A stretch of DNA of 64,000 nt. It comes from Cyclina sinensis. Lineage: Eukaryota > Mollusca > Bivalvia > Venerida > Veneridae. A program made the position numbers and the translations under genes. The stretch is from assembly GCA_012932295.1 (NCBI GenBank), contig JAAONU010000004.1, positions 30,358,304 to 30,422,303 on the forward strand. The letters are read 5' to 3'. Below are positions 38,601 through 51,500 of the stretch, in pieces (position 1 is the stretch's first letter; every line of letters starts with the position of its first letter). The notes under the pieces were generated by a model, which was given only the letters and a program-made list of their open reading frames with translations, was not told the DNA's origin and searched no databases.

Positions 38601-41600
38601 CGTGTCTATTGGTAGAACAAATGGTTCCTGATTAACAACAAAACAACAATTAGGTCTAGATACTTAATACTCGGCTGTAGTTTGGGCATAGTGGGCAAAG
38701 GGCCTTAATTTCTTTCGAATCATTATATAAAAGGTAATGCTTTCACTGACGGTCATTCTTGAACTAAAGGAAAATGACAGCCCTGCTATTTTTATATAAA
38801 TTCATCCCTTATTCAAAATATATGGTTTCGTATATACGTATATATATTGGATACTGAAGATATCTTTTAGTTTTTTTATGAATTCAAATCAGCCCCTGCG
38901 ACGCTATCCGCCCGTCATGTATGAAAACCAGTAAAAAAAGAACAGCGAATGTAAGCTATGTCAAGAGACCGACTTACTAACTCGTGGGAACGCGTTAGCT
39001 ATGTCGTGGGAACGACTTACTAACTCGTGGGAACGAGTTAGCTATGTCGTGGGAATGAGAAAGCAATATATTGTGCTACACTTTTTTTTTCAAAGTAATA
39101 CATTTTTTATATTGAACTTTTCTTTTTTTATCTCGTACCCACGAGATACTAACTCGAGGAAACGACTTAGTATCTCGTGGGAACGAGATATTAAGTCGAT
39201 CCCACGACATAGCTTACTCGTTCCCACGAGTTAGTAAGTCGGTCCCTCGACATAGCTTAAATTCGCTGTTCATTTTTTAACAACACGATTCTTTTTTTGT
39301 ACTGCGCAACTCTTTTTTTTTTAAATGCGATTCATTATTCAGATTTGCACTTCTCTTTTTTTATCTCGTTCCCACTACTTAGTAACTCGTGGGAACGAGA
39401 TACTAAGTCGTTCCCTCGAGTTAGTATCTCGTGTGAACGAGGTTTAAAAAAAAGAAATGCAATTAAAAAAAAGGTTGTGCATGTCACCTTTGTGCCACCG
39501 TATTTAACTCGACATTCAAAAGAATTTAAAAGAAAAGAAAAATAAATGTTTAACTTGCCATAGTTACGCTGCTTTGCCATATTTGCATGGAATTACTTTA
39601 ATGTCACAGTGTTGTTTTGATATACATAAATGTATTAAAAAAATATTTTATATGGTGCATTCGGTTGACTGTTCTGATAATTTTAACTTAAACCTTGACA
39701 TTCATTGGGTAAAATGTCGTTCAATACTTACTGTATTTATCTCCTCACCACTGAAAGCTGTAAATTAAAGACTCTGCCACTTTAAAATCATGGACCCACA
39801 CATACATTTACGAAGTTTTCCATGATATCCAAATACTAACGACAAAAATTCATAAATCACACCAGAGATTTGTGCCGTAAATGTACAGCTCGTCAGATCT
39901 TGGTAATTGTGATACGTCCACGAGCTATGAGTTAAAGGCTATTATTTATGTTTATTGTGGACCTAATTGAGACTAATATGACAACGATAAAGACTGCATT
40001 ATCTGTATTCTCCTAAATTCAAGGATTACACACTAAAAGGCAATTAGACGAGAGTGCGGTTAGCTAGAAGTTCAACTACAGAGGAGCTAGAAATCCACTG
40101 AAAAAAATGAAAGTAACACGTTTCCAGCTTATTCCGTACATGTTTTTTGTTGTTGTTGTCGTTGTTGTTGTTTTCTGATTATTTTCGCTGATGGGTGATT
40201 AGCAGAAAAGAGATTAATGGTTTTCTTTTTCCTATGGGAAAGTTGCTGCTGTTTATATGGAAGCTATTGACCTCTTTTTCCAATTTTTCCAGTTTTCTCG
40301 GAAAGGTTGCGCGACTTCTTAGATGATACAAAGGATACGTATCCACTGTTGTACAGCGTTCACCGGAAATAGCCCATCAAAATGTCTAAAACGAAAGTAA
40401 AATCGCTGATGTGGAGTTTACCCAAGGTAATGTTTCAGCTTATTTCTCCTTCATATCTTATCGATTTCTCCAAACTAAACAATATTGTGAAGCTAAATAT
40501 GTCTGGTTTTAGACCAGTAGTTGCTTTTTTCTGCAAGTTGGGTATTTTTTGAGTAATTGGTGATAAATTGTGGCCTCGTTGTTGACTTTTGCGAACAATG
40601 TTGATATTTTCCACTAAATCAAGCCCAAAACGCATTTGCTGTGTCAAAATCCATCTTGATTTATCAAATATAGACTTTCCTCCACTTGTATTAGAGCGGC
40701 CATTCACCAACTCGAGCTACTTTTAACAAAATTTGCGAAAAAAGGCCATGCTTTGTGTACGGGGTCTAGCAACAAAATAAAATCAAGTGAACGGGGTGTA
40801 GTAGTTCAATGTACAGGGTCTAGTAGCATGTGTACGGTTTCTAGTAGCAACATCTTTTTCAAATTTTAGTCTTTATTATATTAGTTGTATTTGGAAATGC
40901 TCTCGTTATGCCCCCACAAAGTTGGGAGCATATAGCGTTGCACTTGTTTCAGACTAAAACATGGAGAAGTTTGGAGAAAAAGAAGAAGACTCGGAGTTGT
41001 TTGGTAAATAATCTATCTAATAAGTTTTTTTAGCCTAACACACAAATGCAATAGTATGAGAAATACGTTTTATTGTATTATATTCGCACCATCACAAACA
41101 TAAGCTGAATAGTGTCGGTCGGTATTTATAAGACAGGTCGAAGAGCGGATCGGTGGTCTCGTGGTAAAAGCACTGGAGTCGTAATCGATGGGTCGCAGGT
41201 TCAACACCCCCACCTCCCCACTGCTTCTACAACTAACATTACTAGATGAAGCTCTTTAGTACTGGTTCTAACCAGGAATAATGCCCCATGTATTGGTGCT
41301 TTTCACCTGGCACGATAAAGAACCTGGCGATGTCTATGTGGTGGACGCGTCAGTATCATGCAATATTGGTCACTAATACAAACCATCAGTTTTCTGACCC
41401 ACTCGCCGAATGGAAATGTCCGAGTACGGGTATGTACTTACCTACTTACAAGACAGGTCGGTAATTGACCATACACTTAAGAGATTGTGTACCAGTGTCA
41501 TTTTGTACAAAACGGCATTAACAGGTGTTTTCCATAAAACCGTTTTAGCCGTCTTGCAGGTATACACTATATGACGACTTAGAGACATTTCAGAATGTTG

Positions 41601-44600
41601 ATTTGACCAATTTTAATTTGACAGACTGTTAAACATTTAGCTTCAACGTTAAAGATCAACTGCACGTACACGTTTAACTACACGTACGCGTGTACGTTCA
41701 GGATGTGTTCCGTAACCTTACTACCTATAGTTATGCAGTATGTGGTCAGTTATTATCTACCCACTGAACCTTGTGAGAGTTTGCATTTTAGGGATTTTAT
41801 AATCGCAGTAGGATTTCGTTACTTCCGCAAATCGACAACCACCGACTCTTTGTAAAATCGATAGTCCTGCATGCTTTTTTTCATTAACACGCGTATATAC
41901 AAACTGCTTCGTTTATTCCTTGCAGATTTTGGGTTGTTCGACAGGTCGGAAGACAACGAGAGCGACGCCGGAGAGAAAACCCTGCCTGTAATTAATCTAT
42001 AGGCACATAGCTATCTTTTTCGTTTCTTGTATTTAAGGCCATAGAATTTGTGATACAAAATTTCATACAATATATCGATATTCAAAAAGAATGGTATTTA
42101 CAAAAGATCTTAAATGATACTAGTATCTAAATCCCCTTAATACAATTACTGACATGCCTCTTTAAAGTTTATTGCTTAGTATAAAAAAGTTATCAATGTA
42201 TTTTTTTCACACTTTAGAAATAATATTTAATTAATTAAAACACAATAGTTAAATAAATGGGAATTGTTCATCATCAAGTCATTATCATCATCAACAGAAG
42301 CAGTAGTATTGTATTTGTCAATTAAGTATGAAATATACTGCATGCAATTACAAGTTGGGTCACCTAAGTTTAACTGCAACAAATTCTCGTTAAAAATATG
42401 AGCAAGCTTTTATAGCCAGTGATATAGTCTTCTCCTATAAGATAAAAAAATTAGTCAAGGAAAATATTTTACCAAGTTATCATACTTGTTTGTATTTTAA
42501 ATGAAGTCTCAAGACCGGTTAAAGGATAAGATCAGGTAAACTTTTAAACTTATTTAAAAATGCACCACTCTACATTCTTAAGTACTAATTAAGCCAAATT
42601 TTACAGTTTAACCAAGTTCTATCAATGTTGGAATGAAATAAGGAATATAGAGTTAAATATTTTTCTATAAACTTATGATCATGCATCAAAAGTGTTGTAG
42701 GCGGGCGGCAAACGGCGTACTAAGTGTTAAATTGAAATATAAACATAATAAATACTTTAATTATTAAATTAATCATGATTTGCAAACAAATAAAATGTTT
42801 CGCTTTACGCTCGCTGCCCTCTTCGACACTAATCGCAATTCTTTAATCAGCTGATGTGTGTGCACTGGTACAGAAGTTAATTTGCATTTTGCAGAAAATG
42901 GCATTCGTTTATTTACTATACCCCGTACACTCGCAAGACAGTTTTCAATCTACACCCCGTACAGAACCGTGCTAGACCCCGTACACAAGGCATGACTGTT
43001 TTTCGCAAATTTTGTAAAAAGTAGCTCGAGTTGGTGAATGGCCGCTCTAATACAAGTGGAGGAAAGTCTATATTTGATAAATGAAGATGGATTTTGACAC
43101 AGCAAATGCGTTTTGGGCTTGATTTAGTGGAAAATATCAACATTGTTCGCAAAAGTCAACAACGAGGCCACAATTTATCACCAATTACTCAAAAAATACC
43201 CAACTTGCAGAAAAAAGCAACTACTGGTCTAAAACCAGACATATTTAGCTTCACAATATTGTTTAGTTTGGAGAAATCGATAAAGATATGATGGAGAAAT
43301 AAGCTGAAACATTACCTTGGGTGAACTCCACATCGGCGATTTTACTTTCGTTTTAGACATTTTGATGGGCTATTTCCGGTGAACCCTGTACAACAGTGGT
43401 ATCAATCCTTCTGAATTATCATGCTAGTTAAGTAACATTTTTTAAAGTAACATGTTGTTGTTGTTGTTTGTGATCTTAGCACTTGATGACGTATTAGGAA
43501 AGTTTTAGCCTTTAGAAGACTTAGCAGGTTTGTAACATTTTCATGGAACTTTCTTTTTTTATTAAACATTATGTATTTGTGTACTTTCCTCTTCCAAAAA
43601 AGATGTCACCACTCAGGAGTTGGTTCACTGAATAAAAACCATGACGTATTTTAAGTGTTTTGCTATCAATGACACTTATATGAATTCTGTCGAGAAACAA
43701 TATTGCAAAGCCTGTAAAAACTGACAAGCTTCTGTCTGAATCGATTGACACTTTAGGTATAACCTCTCATGTATGCATAAGAACGTGAGTCCTCGGAGAG
43801 ATTCATTGTGACACATGGCAGTTTGACGGACAAATCACCAGATACTGTGATTTCTTTCACAATGTTCTTTTGGTATTTTTTCATATTTTACAAGCTACAG
43901 TGGCTTTAGACTGATTGACTATAACACGAAAACACTAATGTATAAAGAAATAAATCCATAGATCATAACAATTCGGCATTAAGAAATTGAATACCGAAAA
44001 ATGCACATATAAAAACGTAACAAAATCCGCGTTTTAATGTCTGTACTGGCAAAATAATAATACATAAATGTATGTAAAAAATCCTCTTTTTTATCATTTT
44101 AAATCCGTTCTCTTTTCTAGTCTTTGAACCCCGTCATCCCCGACCCCAGCGGACACTGGCGCCGACATTTCAAATAAAAAAACGTCCTGTCATTTGCTTG
44201 AAGTACTATAGAGGAAACTATGCGAAAATCGACTTTTTCATAAAATGATTTTACATAAAATAATAAAAATATAAAATATGGGTCAAGAGTAATCGCTGGT
44301 GTGTCTGGGTTATATCTCAGCAAACACATCTATATCATCTGATATATTCCGGTTAAAACTAATATCAAGGAAATACTACCTACACAACGAAACATGTCTA
44401 ATATTTTTTTCTGTTTTCTTAATAGTACAAGTCCTACTGAACAAAAAATGTCCTGATAAATTCATTAAAACAGTTGACGGTACATTCTCTGCTGTCTCCT
44501 ACTCTTCTGGAATGACATTAACTTTTAGAAAAGCCGAATAATCCTTTTGTTTCAGGTAAATGTTGTTAATTGATGTATATTATAATCAAATCGTTATAAT

Positions 44601-45537
44601 CAGTAATATACTACTTTTCACTGATTTCAACATATACTAGGGATTGTCACCGAAGTATAACATTTCATGTCAGAATTCTTTCAACAGAGATGAAACTATC
44701 TTCTCCCTATCTCACAAAGGCCTTAAAACATAAACCTCCACTTTTTAACTTCATGTAGACAATATATCAGCTCATTCTACAAGGGACTTACAAAATAAAC
44801 CTCCTCTTAAACGTTATGTAGATGTCATTTCTGCCTATATCACAAATGCCTTACAAAATGAACCTTCTTTTCTTAAATTCATGAAGATGACATTTGTGAT
44901 ATTATACGTTTTTACAGAGATCTCATTAGTTTATAATTTATTATTCCATTAATTTGTAATTAATTGGTAACAAGCAAGACAAACAGAAAAGAAATGACAA
45001 TAACTTGTTTCTTTTTTTTTGAGCTGAGGTAATTTAAATGTTTGGAGACTTGGAAGACATTTATTTGCTGACAATATTTCGAAAGATGTTGCTATAGAAA
45101 AAAAGAAGGCTGTAACGTTCTTTCATGATAAATAAAGGCAACAGAAAATTCATAATACACTTGTCCTTGTCTTGCACATTATTTGATAATAAATTCTTAT
45201 AATAATTATGATAATAAGAATTATTATTATTATTATTTTAATATTTATAATACAAAAAAAAATGTAAAACAAGGTGAAATACGCTATTTTTCAGTACTTA
45301 CAGGAATAAATGGCACACCTCTGAAGGGGATTAGCGAAATGAATTAAACCTTTCCTAGTCATGTATTGTCATCCAGAAACAATATTATGGTAGATTTGCT
45401 CCTTTCTCTCACATGTAAAACTATTGCGATAGAAAATGCTAAGTAGTCTCCTCCATTTCGGAAAGATGGTGTTTATTTTGATGTTGACGTTGTCATGATG
45501 ATAATGTTATAATCATGTGTTTTTATTGTAAATAGTT

Positions 45538-45572
<35 letters not shown>

Positions 45573-48500
45573 TTTTTGTCATGTTAACTCGTTTTCATAG
45601 ATGTCGACTTCTTTGTACTGATATAGCAATGAAGACTTTTGATTGTGACCAAACGGCGATCGGACAAAATATGCGTTCAGCTTAACCTAAATGAAATTTC
45701 GGTACAAAAGTGTATATAAGATAACAATTAAGTGTATTTAACAAGCATAGAACGATTATGGGTTTAGTCTGCAAAAAGTGTGCTGATATGATTAAATGGC
45801 AGATCTTGGTAAACTGTGGTAGGGCCTTCTTTTTAGTAAATTAAAGCCAGTCAGTCTATACATCCATCTTATATTTTGACTAAAAAGCCACAAACAGAGA
45901 CACAAACAGAGATGGAAATTATTCTGCAGATTCTAGGCAACCAAGTTAGACCTTTATCTTGACCTAATTAACACGTGATGACAATTTACACTCAAATCCT
46001 GCAACCTATGCGTCACAAGCAGGACACTTTTTTACATTATGTAGCGACATATAATTTTGAAATCATATCAAGAATCACTAAACGACAGAATGGATACAAA
46101 TCTACAGTCGGTACAAATGAGGGACACACAGACAGACTGACAGTTGAAGACTTGATGACAAATTGCCTCAAACTGCTGAACACTTATTCTTTCAAAATAT
46201 AAACGTACCTATGAGTTACTCAGCGAAACAAACAAACAGGTAGGTAGTATTTTATCTTATTTATTGGTACATTTAACGAACAGACAGACAGAGGGATGAA
46301 CCGTTATCAATAAACAGCCTCGAACTGCTGACATTCGTTTCAATTCCGTTAATATACTAATGCGATAAGAAGCCGGTAGTTAAAAAGATGACAGTTACAT
46401 AGTGGACACGAATGGACAGACTAACAGTTCAATAAGCGTATCCCCCTCCTCGAGTGAGCAATTTATTAACATATTACCTAAACTGAAAAATGGAAGATGT
46501 CAGTACTTGGTTGTCTTTTTGTTCTTGACCTAGATAGTTTAATTGGTATCGAGCTTGAAAGACATTCTCTTATTGACGTCATGTCGTAAAATCCATTGGC
46601 ATAGAGAGACTGTGGGTTTTTAGTTTAGTTTTATTATAAATGAAACAGCAAAAACAGAAACTTTTGCCGACGCCATGCTACCTAGCTACATTGAAACATT
46701 CTTGTTTTCATTTCAAAACACATTTATTTAATTTAGTGTCTCTTTTGCTTGTGTACTAATGGTCTTCAAAAAATCAAATTCAGGTAGTCATTTGATTGCA
46801 AAGCAAAGATTTAAACTAATTCCTCAAAGCATATTAAGTCGTAGATATTTTACAGATAAGCTCGATTTCCCCTTTAATATATCCAGCAAATTAGTAGCTT
46901 AAGAACACTTTTACTACAAGAAAGCAGTTTTCCTTCTTTGTTGTGTTGATTTCATTATAAAATATTGCTAATTGTATAAAGCAAAACTGAAATTAGAAAT
47001 TGCTGTGAGATCTGTCGTCTAATAAAGGTCTATATTAGAAATATATTGATCTAAATTTATCTCTAAACAGAAACATTAACGAAAGTCTTTGGAATGACAT
47101 TCAGTTTTTAATTTCATATTGTTACAAAAATATATATAATATAAACTGAAAACCCTTGATATTTAGAAAGCCATTAATAAAACTTATGGCAGTTTAATGG
47201 ATTGAGCATTCAAAAAAGACATTCGCGAGTTACATTCGGGAGTACTTTTTATCAGTGCGACGAATATATACAGATAAAATGTTATCGGTGGTAAAATTAA
47301 TCAGGATTGAAATGATATAGGCCTTTTAAAAGTTGAAGAAATAAACATTAGTGCAGCATGGTTTCTGTCCGTCTGTCTACGAATAAAATATAAAAATAAG
47401 ATATAAAGTACAAGTAATAAAGTGTGAAACAACCACAGTTATTTGCCTTTATAAGTTCACAATCCCTCTGACACTAGCCCATTTATGCGAACTTTTTTTT
47501 ATATAAAAGTTCACATTAATGAGCTTTAGTTTGCAAAACATATTCAAGAGAGGAGTTCCCTGTACTTAATTAATGTTATTGACAGGTTTCAAGAATTTTA
47601 AATAGTAAGGTAATAGTGACAAATTAGAAATCAATACATAGCAAATCAAGACATGCATAATTTGTCTTGTAAACCACCGAATCAGCGACATAAATTATTT
47701 CAAGATCAGATTTTTGTTATGATAGAAAACCTTGAGTGAATTAACGCTGGGGTATTTCAGGCGTATAACTGCTAGGCAAAAGGGAAAGACTGTGGATAAT
47801 TGAAACAGCAGTACATGACACATCCATAAAATCAACCTTGTAAAAAGGATAACTGTCCGAATATATCTGGAAACTCAAATCCATTAAAGCTACATACATA
47901 AATAGATGGCATAGTTGAAAACATGTGAACTGTAATAAAATAAATACTAGAAAAAAATTAGAGAGGTAAGATGTTGAAAGCATGTATAGAATGACAAAGA
48001 GTTCTACAAACATCAACTGCTGAATGTGTGTCTGATAAATGTTGAAAAATCAACTAATAAACATATAGCAGCTAACTGCTAAAATATAAATTACAGAAAA
48101 TGGCCAAGTCAAAACATTCCAAACCAGTAGTAGTATAAAACGGGGGGGGAGGGGGGAAGAAATCATCACTTTTGTGGTGATTTGCTCCTTGGGGTACTGC
48201 GCATGCGTGAAAAGGGAGGTAAGCCTGGCAATAAGTTTATCATGAAGGTGGGAAGTTATCTGAACTTTGTAAGCATGGGATCCCTTGAAAGTCTGCGATA
48301 CTCTCTGAAATTATCAAAAGACTGTTGTAAATGAGTTGAGACATAAAGTTTTCATCATGGACTCCTGGGGGTCACTAAAAAGTCAAAACTGCCATTAACT
48401 TCATTGGAACCAAAAATTCCTGAAAGTCTCGCAGATCACTTAAATTGACTCTGAAGTGTCCCTTGTACTCAAAAAAGTCATTATATCCACTGGCAACAAA

Positions 48501-51500
48501 CCTTCCTGAAAGTCTGCGAGTACCCAAAAATCAGTCGCAGACAAATTAAACTGACCCTGGAGGGTCCCTTGAAGTCAAAAATGTCATTATCTGCATTGGC
48601 ACTAAAACTTCCTGAAAGTCTGCGAGTGCTTCAGAAACAGTCGCAGACCAACGAAATGGACTCTGGAGAGTCCCTTGAAGTCAAGAATGTCATTATCTGC
48701 ATTGGCACCAAAACTTCCTGAAAGTCTGCGAGTGCCTCAGAAACAGTCGCAGATCACTTAAATTGACTCTGAAGGGTGCCTTGTAGTAAAAAATGTCATT
48801 ATATCCACTGTCACCAAACTTTCCTTAAAGTCTGCGAGTGCTACAGAAACAGTCACAGACCACTTGAATGGACTCTGGAGTGTTCCTTGAAGTCAAATAT
48901 GTCATTATCTGCATTGGCACCAAAAAGTCTGCGAGCGCCTCAGAAACAGTCGCAGACCACTTAAATTGACTCTCGAGTGTCCCTTGAAGTCAAAAATGTC
49001 ATTACATCCACTGGCACCAAACCTTCCTGAAAATCTGCAAGTGCCACAAAAACAGTCACAGAACACTTGAATGGACTTCCTGAAAGTCTGAGGAGTCAAA
49101 GATGAGACATTGAGGAGTTAAAGAGGAGGTATGAGGAGGGGAAGAGGAGGCATGAGGAGTGGAAAAGGAGGCATGAGGAGTAAAAGAGGAGGCATGAGGA
49201 GTAAAAGAGGAGGCATGAGGAGTGAGAGAGGAGGCATGAGGTGTGAGAGAGAGGTATGAGCGTTAACATAAAGTTGGGTAGGGGAATGTATGTAATATGT
49301 ACAAACGAAAGTGATAAACTGGGATATAACAAAGATTTAACAAACAAAATAGTTTCATTGTTTTATTGATATCATACTTTTTACCATCAACATCAAAAAC
49401 TGTTAATATTTCTCCTTTTTCACATCTAAATGGCTAAGCTTAAAAGCTACTAAAGTAAGATGAATTGTCATAAATGCCAGGTAAAATTCCTCCAACGCTT
49501 TAGTTTGTAACAATGCATGATTGCTTATTTATATACATGTATATACTTTTAGATCGTTCACACTGACATCTCATAAAACTCCTCCAACGCTTTATTTTGT
49601 AACAATCCATGATTTCTTATTTGTATACGTGTATATAACTTAAGATCGTTCATATCAACAGTTTTCACTGATTATGTCCATCTGTCTCGAAATAATGTTT
49701 AAAAAAAACGGATGGGGAGCATTGCAATTGTTTTTCTTATTGCCTTTAAAAGTTTATTTCCCAAAACACTTGCAATCGTCCTACAGCAGCCGTAACTATC
49801 TGTTTCGGGTTTTACACTATCAATCCGAGCCTTCTTCTTGTTCCATGACATCCTCTCTTTCCAGCTGTCGAATTTGGTAAGTGTCTAGGACCTTGTCAAA
49901 GAGAAACTTCCGCTTGAGTATGCCGTATTTCAAAGCTTCGTCCTTGTCATACCCATCCTTATCGATCAGCTGATTGACTGTCTTCTTTATAGATTTATAG
50001 ATAGGATCTTTTTTCATTGCATCAAACCACATCAATTTACTGCCGAAACTGTTCATCATTGCTTTCCTGTAGGTGCTTTTCATATTCCTGAAAACTTTTT
50101 CTTTGGCTTCAAGTTCACTGATGCCAGTATCTTCTTCCATAAGCGCATTTACCTTGGAGTCATACTGCGACTGACACTTTTGAAACGATTCATCTACAAT
50201 GTAGCTCTAAGGATCGATCTCCATAGATTCCTCTGAAGTGACAGATGTATCGTCACTGTCGTGACTGTGGCTAGACTCATTGTCATCTATGGGCCCAAAA
50301 ATATCCTCTTTCACTGATACGTCTGACATTGCGTCTTTATATGAGTCTGTAACTGAATGTGCCAATTTTTTATGTCGTAACATATAATCCTTTCTCCCAA
50401 AAGTCTTTAAACAAATGTCGCACTGAAACATCGTCTTCGACGTTTCAATCAAGAATGAGGAGGAGTAAGGGAAGCATTCAACTTAATACTTGTCCAATAA
50501 TTGCGATGTTGTCAAGTTCACCGGTGTTCTGTTTCGGTTTTCTCCCAATAGATGGTGGGCCCTGACTAGGTTTCTTAATCTTCTTAGTTTTATCGCCTAC
50601 TTTTGAATTCTGACGTTTGTGTGTTACACCGGTAGGTTGTATTTCTTTCTGGCCAATAATTGATACATCGTTAGGTTTAGCTTGACGTTCAAGCAAACTT
50701 TTAGCTATAGCGGTTGTCTGCTCTGCCGGTAGAACCATTCTAATATAAACTGAGATCTCTGACCCCTATGAGACCTGCTCCTCTTCATCTTCCTCTTACT
50801 TATCGTCGTAATGTCTTTATCAAATAAGTCCATGTTTCTAAATCACGTCTTGACTCTTCAACGTCCAAGCAGTCACTAAATGTCATGCAGATATATTTTG
50901 AAACATAACTTTCAGCTCAAGACATCGTCTGTCTTGGTTAATATGACGCTAAAAATGACCATCGACGCATATACATAATTTCTCCTCCCGTTCTCCAGTG
51001 ACGGATGGCTTCATGCACATTCACATTGTGGACTACGAATCTGTCCCAGTCTTTTATATTGACAGCGCAGAGATTAATGATACATTCCTCGCTTGTAACC
51101 ACTTTATATACTAAAGTTTTAAAGTTTTCAAACGTTGCTACATCATTTAGCCACCGTCTTATTTTCCCGTCGTTGTTTAAAAGGCAACAACAGTTTCGAG
51201 GTAAAACGGAAAACAAAAGCACTTTATACAATTCAAAGTCTAGTATACGCTGTAAAGAAATATATGGCTTCTTCACAAAATCCTCGTAAATCCGCTTACA
51301 CAACGCAAGCGGTAAAACGTGACTCGTCTCCACACACAAATAAATCTCTCGGTGCAGCCCTTTACCACGTTACATGGAGAGAACCAGGTCTTTCAGCAAT
51401 CATTCTTGAAATTACGTGTCTTATTTTATATATTAAACTGGTTTTGTGTAATGAATTTCATTGTACGCGAGAGATTTATATTTATTTATTTTTGTTTGTT

